Source of the DNA: Rhizoclosmatium globosum
Taxonomy: Eukaryota > Chytridiomycota > Chytridiomycetes > Chytridiales > Chytriomycetaceae
Direction: 5' to 3'
DNA length: 64,000 nucleotides
NCBI GenBank assembly: GCA_002104985.1
Contig: MCGO01000017.1
Span: 579,511 to 643,510 of the forward strand
Made by a program: the position numbers and the translations under genes. The notes beneath the pieces were generated by a model. That model did not search any database and was not told the origin of the DNA. It saw only the letters and a list, made by a program, of their open reading frames with translations. This document shows, in pieces, positions 12,505 to 23,100 of the stretch (the first letter of the stretch is position 1; the number at the start of each line of letters is the position of its first letter).

Positions 12505-12608
12505 AAAAAACCAATTCCATGGGAAATTCCTCGAGATGTGGTGACCTGGCAGAGCCATGTTTTCTTTTTCTTTTTGCAAACCGAAAAAAATCAAACTCGA
12601 AACACAAG

Positions 12609-13929
12609 ATGGGCAAAGAGGTCGCGAAGAAAGGAGCTAGCAAAGTAGCAGCTAAGGCTGCTCCAGCTGGAAAGGACACCAAGAAGGCTGCCGCAGTCTC
12701 AAAGAAGGTTACTATACAAACTCATTGCCCACAACCTTTGACTGCTCTCCTCTTGGTGCCTGTATCTAAAATAAACTACCTTTCTTTTCAAAGATTTCCA
12801 AAGAGGAGGACGATGAAGATGAGGAAGATGACGATGAGGATGAGTGCGTGTTTAACCTCGACAATATGTGTGTGTAACTTTGACTGATCGTTTCCCTCGT
12901 TTCCTTAATAGTGATGAAGACGACGAGGATGAGGACGATGACGAGGACGAGGAGGAAGATGAGGAAGAGGTTGGTTTGGGTGTTCTTGATCATGTTTAGA
13001 GCTGCCTCCCTAAATATTCATGAATTAGGAGGAGAAGCCAGCTTCCAAGAAGCGTGCTGCTGGAAGACAGCTCTGCATCTTCCCCAAAGAAGCAAAAGTC
13101 TGACGACGGTGCCTCAAAGACTAGTACGTTTAAATTGATCATTTACACCTCCTTTTCGCGCAGTACTCATCCTATCATTCCCTTAGTTTTCGTCGGAAAC
13201 TTGTCTTTCAAGGCTGATGAGGACATGATCACTGAGCACTTTTCCTCCGCCGGAGAAGTTGTCAGCGTTCGTATCATCAACGGACCAGACGGACGCAAGA
13301 AGGGTTTCGGTTACGTCGAGTTTGCCGACTCTGCTTCCGCCAAGAAGGCTCTCGAGCTTGCCGACTCTGAGCTTGATGGACGCAACATTCGTGTTGACCT
13401 TTCCGCTCCACGCCCAGAGAGGACCGAGAAGATTTCTGCCCCAGCTGACACCTTGTTTGTTGGAAACTTGAGCTTCGATGCTACTGAGGATGGTCTCAGA
13501 GAGCTTTTCAGCGAGCACGGAGAGATTGTTTCTTGCCGTCTCCCAACTGACCGTGAGTCTGGAAACCCTAAAGGGTGAGTTACATTTTTAATCCTAATTC
13601 CGAGATGCCAATTTGTTTCTTTGCTGACATATTATCCAGATTTGCTTACGTTCAGTACTCTGACATTGAGAACGCCAAGGCTGCTCTTGAGGCTCTCAAC
13701 GGTGCCGAATACGAGGGCCGCAAGATCCGTCTCGACTTTAGCACTCCAAGACCAGAGGGAGGTTCTGACCGTGGAGGTCGTGGTGGCCGTGGTGGTCGCG
13801 GAGGATTCGTGGGGGCCGTGGGGGAGCCGTGGTGGATTTGGCGGAGGTCGTGGAGGAGGCCGTGGAGGATTCGGTGGAGGCCGTGGACGTGGAGGAGGTG
13901 GTCGTGGACGAGGTCGTGGTGGTTTCTAA
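12609..13929 (+). CDS. Nucleolin/Gar2/Nsr1-like nucleolar protein, paralog 2
   Basis: Same architecture as its neighbour 104 bp upstream. It starts [20 protein letters not shown], with basic/Ala-rich repeats followed by Asp/Glu acidic exons (12795-12975). A Lys patch ([10 protein letters not shown]) leads to RRM1 ([19 protein letters not shown] ... [19 protein letters not shown]) and RRM2 ([20 protein letters not shown], then after an intron at about 13575-13640 [17 protein letters not shown]). The domain ends [11 protein letters not shown], followed by an RGG tail. The RGG tail changes frame twice between 13800 and 13830 inside G/C runs, then ends normally at TAA 13927-13929. This is the best preserved of the three copies. 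The acidic N-terminus would be a casein-kinase-2 substrate, by analogy with the family. Confidence 0.85.
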
Positions 13930-14110
13930 AGAAGCCCCTTTTGATTTCATTCACTCACTGCTGGAGCTTTCCTTCATTATTTTTAAGATATTTTCAAGCA
14001 AATACACTATTCTTTGGGAGACAGTTTATGTATCATTTGGGGGGGACGCCTTGTTTTTCTTTTTGTTTTTTTCGGGGAAGTGAAACTAGTCGCAAAAAAG
14101 GAATCCAATC

Positions 14111-17100
14111 ATGGCCAAAAGCGACGTCATCAAGAGTGTCAAGGGAGGAAAGGTCGAGAAGAAGGCTGCTCCAGTTAAGGAAGTCAAGAAGGCCGCTCCA
14201 GCTGCCAAGAAGGTTTGTTCAATATTGTCAGTCGATAATGTTATGGCAATCTCACTCCTACTTGTCAACCAATCAGCCTGTGAAGGAGGAGAGCTCAGAC
14301 GATGATAGCTCCGACGACGACAGCTCTGAGGAGGAAGCCCCAAAGAAGGTTGCCGCCAAGGTTGGTTCTTGTCAGTTGAAACCAGTAAATCTGTTATTGA
14401 TCATTCCAAAATAGCCTGCAGCCAAGAAGCCTGTCGAGTCTGAGTAAGTATTCTAATTGAATTCATGAATTTCCGCTAATATTGATCAATCTAGCTCTGA
14501 TGACCTGACTCAAGCGATGATTCCAGCGATGAAGAGCCTCCAAAGAAGGCACCAGCCAAGGTATTGTATTTTATCTATCCACTATCAATCGTTGGTATTC
14601 ATCGGTTGTAAAATGTAGGCTGTAGCCAAGAAGGAGGAATCCAGCGACGATGAATCTTCATCTGATGACGACAGCAGCGACGATGAGCCACCAAAGAAGG
14701 CTGCTCCTGTGAAGGTTGATTTAATTTTACAATTTTAAAAAATATCCTAACAATAAGTTTCAGGCTGCTGCCAAGAAGGAGGAGTCCAGTGACGAAGAGT
14801 CTTCCTCTGATGACGACAGCAGTGATGATGAGCCACCAAAGAAGGCTGCCGCCAAGCCTGTTGCCAAGGCTGTTGCCAAGAAGGAGGAATCCGATGACGA
14901 TGACTCTTCCAGCGATGATGACAGCGAGGACGAGAAGCCTGCCCCAAAGAAGGGCCGCTGCTAAGGTTTGTTTTGCTCCATTTTTTTGTATGGGAACTTG
15001 TCAGGGGATCTGACGGAGGGAGGGTTGCGGACTTCTCTTTTATTCTTTCTTTATTTATTTGTTTATTATCCGGTGGCTGTGTGGGAAAGCACCGGAAGGG
15101 GAAAATGTAAAAATAGAAACTACCTTGTGAACAAAGCAGCGTGCGAACGGGCTCTGTTGGTGGAGGGCGTCTGGAACAGGACGGGACGCCACCCGACATA
15201 CTTGAGCGAGGTGGCCTAGGTACGTTTCTCCCCCTTTCGAGCGTAGTGTCTAGCCTGAGTGTCGGGTTGACCTCCTGTAAGGGATGGAAGGGAGGCACCA
15301 TGACTGCAGGCATGTAAGGACAGGAGGGTTAGTACGGGTTTCAAAGCTGGATGGTTTCCCACCTACCCAGACCCGCGCTACGGGAATAGGGGACTGATCA
15401 ACGATCAACTGGGGATCACTGGACGGGTTCGGTGGATGTGGACCGAGGACAGTGATCGACTGCGGATGCGAACAGGACGGCTTGCGACAGGGATTCGCTG
15501 TAATGTGGGCTTGGACCTACTGGACGGACTGTGGGAAGGAGGGGACTTCCACTGGCGCATCCGAGATGAGGGGATCGGTGATAAGGTGATGTTTTCCTTT
15601 TTTATGTATGATGAGTGAGATACTATTGACTACGTGCTAGGTACCGTTACGTCAGACATGGACAACCTGACGTGCTTGGCGACGGCCGAGCCGGTATCCC
15701 GGTCACAGTGGGGGCCCAACACCAAATGCGAGTGTAGCGAGACGATTGGTCCGTCGATCGCTGGTCTTATTCCTCCGGCCTTCGGGCCGTCGAGATGATT
15801 ATTTATAGCGTTGAGCTTAGCTCCGCACTGCGTTGAGTTATACTCCGCCTCTATACAGGGCTCCGGCCTACCTTTATAAATGATGAAACTATGGTGTCGT
15901 AATGACACTGACAAATAGATGACTAATCATCGAGGATCACCAGCAACTACTACAACAACAACTACAACTACAACACCATACAACTCGAAATCGATTCGAA
16001 ACGATTCAGCATTGCAGTAAACACAGGACTGTGGAGATTGGAGGATGAAGGAGCAGGCTTATTCTAACTCCCCTAACACACCCCAACACCTTTTACACTT
16101 TATAATCAAATAAAACCCTTTATTTCACGAATATCAATCACTCGAGCCTTACCTGGTTGACAAAGACGTGAAGGAAGAAAAATGACAAATGAAATTTTTA
16201 GAAATATTCCGACTCACCAAAGGAATATGATTCTTTCTTTCCTTTTCCTTTTTTTCTTCACTTTCAAAAGAATGCAAACAAACCGTATGAACCTCGACCC
16301 GCCCGCTGGGCCGACCTCGACTGCAGCTGCTGCCAATAGAGCCGGCGAGTCTACTCACCCGTATACTAATCCTGCAAAGCAGGGGCGGTATTTCGAAACG
16401 AGGAGGTCGTAACCGTGTTGCTGCACGCAGCATGGATTCTTCTTGTCGAATAAGTCGGCAAACATTCGGCGCACAGGTGCGCTACCTTCGAGCCCTAAGC
16501 TCTACCTAATACTTATACTAATACAATTCATTTTATTATATTAGGTCGCGAAATGCCGGCTAACATTATTATTAACCAAAACAGCCACTTCATGGCAGAA
16601 TCGGCGAAGTTATTAGCCCATACGGTGCAGCTGATGGCTTCCATGGGTCAAAACTTGATGAACGAAGGCCTCCCTTACGACAAGGCTTGGGACGCTTGCC
16701 TCAAAACATCCAGCTTCCAATTGGAGCGACTCCTTGAACGCCAAAGAGAAGCCGACGCTATCGCTGCAGCAACACCACCTCTCCCACCACCTACCGAGGA
16801 GAACGCTACCCGTTACTTCCAACCTCAAGGAGGTCGCTACAGCCGTAACCATAACCAAGGCTCCTCCTCGAACGATACTACCACTCGTTCCGGACGTCCG
16901 TCCAATAGCACCAACCAGAACCCTGAGTTCATCCCAGTAAACGACCGAGAAGACGGAGAAATCCTAACCGATGCGCCCCGCTCGCCAGCTCAATCAAGTA
17001 AGGAGAACTTCATTCCCAAACTATATTTAACTGTAACACAGCCTCGGGTCTCACCGATGCCCTCGGCTCTACTGCGATCAACTAAAACAAGTAACAACAA

Positions 17101-20100
17101 AAACACTCCTCTTTTTTTTTGCGACCACTTTACAAAACCAATAAAATCTATTTGGAAAGTATAAACTTTGGACTTCTTCGAACAGACGTACCAAAACGAG
17201 AAGAACCACATCCCCAAAGTCAGAAACTTCGGAAAATTCCCAGATCCAACGCAGGTTTTCTTTTCTTCCTGCTCTTTTTTATTCTCCGAAAGAAAAATTG
17301 TGATTCACGTAACGATAACAGGAAGGTACAACCTTACCTTAATACGACCCCAACTAATCTACCTAATAGCATGAAAGTACAGCATAGCCCGAACAACATC
17401 AGAGCCAAACTCCGAAACCGAAACCTTCTCGGCCGTGAAAGAACGACGTTCAGTTTTAGTCAGTCACAAGCCGACAACTTTGTAAGGATTCGCTTATGAC
17501 AATTCCAAAAGAAGGTGATAAACTAGTGATTGAGTGCGATGCGTCCGGCACGGGACTCGGCGGAGCTCTTTTATTCAAGGGAATCAAACAAGAAAACTGA
17601 CCGTAAACCGGTCGCATTTATATCCAGAACACTTACAGACGTCGAAAAACGTTACTCGAATACAGATCGCGAAGGGCTCGCGGTGATATGGGCAGTAACA
17701 TGTTTCGATCGATATATCTTCAACCAACCGGCGACTGTCGAAACCGATCATAGCGCCTTATTAAGCCTTTTCAAAAATGGAGCACTTACAGGACGGTTCT
17801 CAAGATGGGCCTATGCCCTTTCGCATTACGACTTGACACTGGTCCATGTCCCGGCGACACGCAAATTGTGCCGATACTCTATCAAGAGTATATTTAGGAC
17901 GAAAAGAAAAGAATTTGAGAACGTTGGTACTCAGACAGAACCAACAACATTGGTTCAAGCTTTATCTCAAAACAATAAAACTGCTTTTATTAAACTTGCA
18001 AACCAAACAATCGACAAATTTACCTCACTTGGTGATACGATGCGAGGTATATGGAAGAAACTACAAAAGAAGAACGACCAGCTACGCGCTGTCAATAAAA
18101 AATCCCATCTTGAGGCCTATAAAAAAACCGCGAACCACTCGAAGGAACGCGATGCCCAAGTCTGAACTTCACGTCTCAGAATCTAAATGGTTTTAGTAAT
18201 TCATACACGCTTGGAAGAAGAGTAATACCGAAATAAATGAAGAACAGACCGAGGCTACAATTATGGAACAATACTTAGACATGTTAGGAGGAAGTGTCAT
18301 ATGTTTTCAAGAGACGCGACTGGGACGCAAGTCCACAAAACTCCTCTCACAAATGCAAACCCTTCCAAATTGGAGTTGCGCTATAAGCGACAACCTTTCG
18401 GGACATTACGGAGTAGCCACTCTATGGAGAAAGGACTTGAAAGGCGAGATTCACTCGTATGGCGCGATGGACGAGGCTGACCCGGAGGGTCGTATCCTTA
18501 CCATTACACTCGGCGACTTTGCTATTGTCAATTGTTACGCACCAAGTGGGAATAGAGATGAGAAAAGACATCTATTTAAAATAAACTTCCTTGAAAAATT
18601 AAAACGACACTGCCTACACCTACGTAAGAAACACTTTGTTCTGCTTATGGGCGACTTAAACATTGCCCCAGATTCGGAGAAAGATGTGATGCCGTTTGCC
18701 GTCAAAGAAAACTTGGTGGATTGTTTCGGTTCGACTATCAGCGCCGAAGAACAAATTTGGTTCAAATCAATGACTGAACACTTCCACGACGGCTTTCGAG
18801 TAAAACACCCAGAACCTCATGGCTCTACTTGGCTTTTAAAAGCATATGATAATAAAGTATACCCTTTTTGGAGAGTTGACCACATACTTATAGACAATAG
18901 GATTGATAAGAAACACTTCGACGTGAGGATCGACTCAAGAAAATGGGAAAGCGACCACGTCGCCCTGCAGTTACACACAACTTTCCACGGAAATGATAAA
19001 TCGATTTTGATTGACAGAACATCATGGACAAATAAAGAGAATCCTCAATACTATACCTTCTGTTCAGATGTAAACATTGATAACTTTGAAACAAATCTTA
19101 ACATAACATTACCGAATTCAGGTAAAACAGTTAAGGAAATCCGCGAACTTCAACTCGCCGATACCCACTTTGGCCCACTTTTAAGATTTCGCCAGTATGG
19201 TACAGTACCTGAACCAAAGGAGGGTGAAACAACTTTAACAAAAGATAACCTAATTGCATTGTCAAAGGACCTCATCGTCGACAGCAATGGACTCCTTTTC
19301 AAAATCCATAACGCCTCAAAACAACAAGTTCGAAAGCAACCAGCGCGCGTGACGTTATGTGTACCAGACAACATGCGACGAGAAATCCTGGATCTCCTCC
19401 ACTCAGACCTGTTTGCTGGACATTATGGGTTTGAGAAAGTTTATACACCCCTCCTTGATCGCTATTGGTGGCCAACAGTAAAGAACGATTTAGAAAATGA
19501 AATAAAATCTTGTCCTGAATGTAATACTGCCAAAGATTTCCGGCAAAAAGCTGGATATGTCTTTCCAATTCCAATTGGAAAACACCCTTGGGAAAGAGTG
19601 TTTGTTGACTTTATGCAACCACCAAAACCAGATGAGAAAACAGGTAACAAATACATCATGGTTGTTGTAGACTCTTTCACTAAATGGGCAGAAGCCATCC
19701 CAATACCGGACCTTAAAGCCAAAACAGTCGCTGAGGCGTTAGTGGAGAAAGTATTCTGCCATACCGGCGTCCCTGTTTACTTACATTCTGACGGTGGAGA
19801 ACCCTTCAACAGCAATCTTATGTTGCAACTCTCCAGGAGATTTGGATTTTATAAGACGTTCACCAGTCCCTACTGGCCCAGAGCAAATGGGATGGTCGAG
19901 CGACTTATCAAAAACTTATCAGAACGAATAAGACATTACATTAATAAATACACTTTTGATGATTGGGAAACCATACTCCCTTATGTTTTATTTGCGTATA
20001 GAACTCATGCCCATGGCACTACAGGAGAAACACCATTCTTTATGTTCCATGGATTTGACGCACGATTACCTTCTGACTTACTTCTGGGAATTAACCCCAT

Positions 20101-23100
20101 TGACATTGAAAAAGTCCTACCTGACTGTAAGGCAGACCTTACTGAAAAACCAACTTCTCTTGACCCCACCCCACAGACACTCACTATGACTTCCCAAGAA
20201 ACTGTTGAAGAACCATTCCCGGAAAAACTCCCTAAAATAGCCATCGCGTCCTACCGATCCTTTCGACAGTTTGTTCAAAGTAAACTATCCAAACATCTTT
20301 ATGGATACGAAACAGAATATAACCCACAACGCGTATTGAGGAAACTGTTTGAAAAATACAACTTAGATGCAATAGTCCTCATTCACAACTTACACCCAAA
20401 ACAAGATTATCGAACAGACTACCCAGTTCCATATACTTTTAAATTAGAAGATGGGACAGATATCCCAAGAATTGGGAACTTCCGCATTGGAGCGGCAACA
20501 GCGGATGGCAAAGTTAGAACTGTACTTGAGAACAAACCTGCAAAAAGAATAATAAATGTCTTCTCCCGAAAGAACTTAATACAAATAGGAAACAACTTAC
20601 CTGATAGTCTCCCTGAAGATAACCCTGAACCTCAGCTGTTCTTGGGAACACCAGGTATTTTACGCTGTATGTACCGCGCCTATAACTTTACCACTAAAAC
20701 ATATGTGGATTACATCATACCTTTAGTTGATGCAACTACTAAAGACTTTGTTGTAGTGAGAGGTGTCCCTTTGTGGGATGGAGCCACTCAATTCTTTACA
20801 GTTGGTGAATCCTTCTTATTTGATGAAGCTCCTATCCAAACTTTTATAATTAATGACTTTGAACCCACAAATGATGAAACTCCCATGACTTTGGTGAACG
20901 AGATGGACAGTGACTTTGATGATGTAGCGGTGGTTGGCGAAACCTCACCAGAAGACATCAAATCATTTACTGAGAGATTAGTAAGAGGCCTACAAGCTTC
21001 TAGATCTGTCATTATAGATAATGTTAATAAAGAACAAGAAAAGTATGCAACCCAAACAAATAGTAATGTTGACCCTTCTCATGAATTTAGAGTAGGAGAG
21101 CGCGCCTGGTTGGCGGTTCCCCTTACTGCTGAAGCGCAACGCCTTAAAGTTGGAAAGAAGTTTATTCCACGATGGGTTGGACCTGTTAGAATTGTTGACC
21201 GAGCGGAAGGAGACGCTCAAACAAAATATAGAGTCGTTGAACGATTCCCTGGTAACCAAATTGTTGTTAGAACAGTGCATGCTAGTCGACTCAGACCATT
21301 CACAGCGCGAGTACCTGTTGACAGTGCAGAGGATGCCATGAAATTAGCAGGTGATGACTTTGAGACTGAGTACAAGAAATGGTTAGACGATGAGAAGCTA
21401 ACAAGAAGACCTACCCACAAACAACAATATGCATCCGGCGCAAGCCCTTGGCTACTTGCAAAGATTGACCCTACTTTTAGTCAAGAAGACATCGATAACC
21501 CAAAATTAATTATTGATAAAATCTTAGATGTTAAAAAGACTGTCAATCCAACCTCCTTTGAGTATCTCACCAGTTGGGAGATGTGGGGACGAAAGGAACG
21601 CCATTGGCAACGAGAAGAGGATATGCCCTCGGAAGTTATAAGTGACTTCTGGGAACAAATAAAAGAAAGTATAGGCCTTTATGGAATGAATACAAAAAGA
21701 TGAAAGAGCGAATGTCTGAGAAAGTTAGTGGTGACTTAGCAATACCACTTGAGATTGACACGACTCCAACTGAAGTCCAACAGCAGAAAAGAAAGACAAA
21801 AGCCAAACCGGTAGAAAAGATTATCCAACCACCTGTAGTTACCGACGCCGTTGAACAAAGAGCTTTAAGATTACTTAAGAGGAATCAAAAAGAGGATGAG
21901 GCTACCCGCAAGTAGCCCCTTCCTAACACCACTTTTAGGTAATTAAATACAAGATCTTTGGATCCACCGGTGACCAGGGCACTACTAGGACGAACGCGCC
22001 TACTCATACAATTATGGCAAGAAAGGTGTTCTCATGGCTCGCGCCCTGGAGCGAGTTGAGAACAGCCCTTTCATTTCTTCAGCAGCTGGATGAGTGGTGG
22101 AGTTGGTTGTGTTGGTTTTTAGTTTCGTTTGGACATGTCGGTAGCCTTTCCTTGTTTCAGACTCTAGGTAACGGAGTACCTAGGGGTTTTTTGGAAAAGG
22201 GCCCACTGTCAGGGGATCTGACGGAGGGAGGGTTGCGGACTTCTCTTTTATTCTTTCTTTATTTATTTGTTTATTATCCGGTGGCTGTGTGGGAAAGCAC
22301 CGGAAGGGGAAAATGTAAAAATAGAAACTACCTTGTGAACAAAGCAGCGTGCGAACGGGCTCTGTTGGTGGAGGGCGTCTGGAACAGGACGGGCGCCACC
22401 CGACATACTTGAGCGAGGTGGCCTAGGTACGTTTCTCCCCCTTTGAGCGTAGTGTCTAGCCTGAGCGTCGGGTTGACCTCCTGTAAGGGATGGAAGGGAG
22501 GCACCATGACTGCAGGCATGTAAGGACAGGAGGGTTAGTACGGGTTTCAAAGCTGGATGGTTTCCCACCTACCCAGACCCGCGCTACGGGAATAGGGGAC
22601 TGATCAACGATCAACTGGGGATCACTGGACGGGTTCGGTGGATGTGGACCGAGGACAGTGATCGACTGCGGATGCGAACAGGACGGCTTGCGACAGGGAT
22701 TCGCTGTAATGTGGGCTTGGACCTACTGGACGGACTGTGGGAAGGAGGGGACTTCCACTGGCGCATCCGAGATGAGGGGATCGGTGATAAGGTGACGTTT
22801 TCCTTTTTTATGTATGAGTGAGATACTATTGACTACGTGCTAGGTACCGTTACGTCGGACATGGACAACCTGACGTGCTTGGCGACGGCCGAGCCGGTAT
22901 CCCGGTCACAAACTGACTTCGAGTTCTAGGAGGAATCCAGCGATGACGACAGCAGCGACGATGATGACGAAGAGGAGGAGGAAAGCCAGCCGCCAAGAAG
23001 CGTGTTGCTGAAGAAGAGGAGCAAGAGGAGGAGCCAGTTGCCAAGAAGCAGAAGTCTGAGGAGTCTGGAAGCGGTGAAACTAGAAACGGTATGTCCTTTT

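Larger units (their letters stand above)
14999..22910 (+). mobile_element. Ty3/Gypsy-type LTR retrotransposon carrying an EEP endonuclease domain; protease and RT deleted
   Basis: A 7,912-bp element with direct LTRs (14999-15707 and 22207-22910), TG...CA ends and a 4-bp target duplication aact (14995-14998, 22911-22914). Internal order: a gag-like ORF, an RNase H remnant, an EEP endonuclease joined to integrase, an integrase C-terminal domain, a chromodomain-like end, and a small overlapping ORF. I find no aspartic protease or reverse transcriptase motif between gag and RNase H, where only about 330 bp remain. So this copy would need helpers. The LTRs differ by only three transitions and three small indels by my reading, so insertion is recent. 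It lies in the sense orientation in an intron of the third Gar2-like gene. Confidence 0.9.

Noticed and set aside
15014..15313. ORFs inside the LTRs (both copies, both strands)
   Set aside because: No domain, and frames differ between the two LTRs because of single-base indels.
15709..15723. Assigning a tRNA to the primer-binding site
   Set aside because: TGG start is right, but the remaining bases do not match a tRNA 3' end I can recall with certainty; self-priming cannot be excluded.
22014..22412. 132-codon ORF running into the 3' LTR
   Set aside because: More than half of it is LTR sequence that is also present in the 5' LTR without this start; only the first 60 codons are worth a remark.
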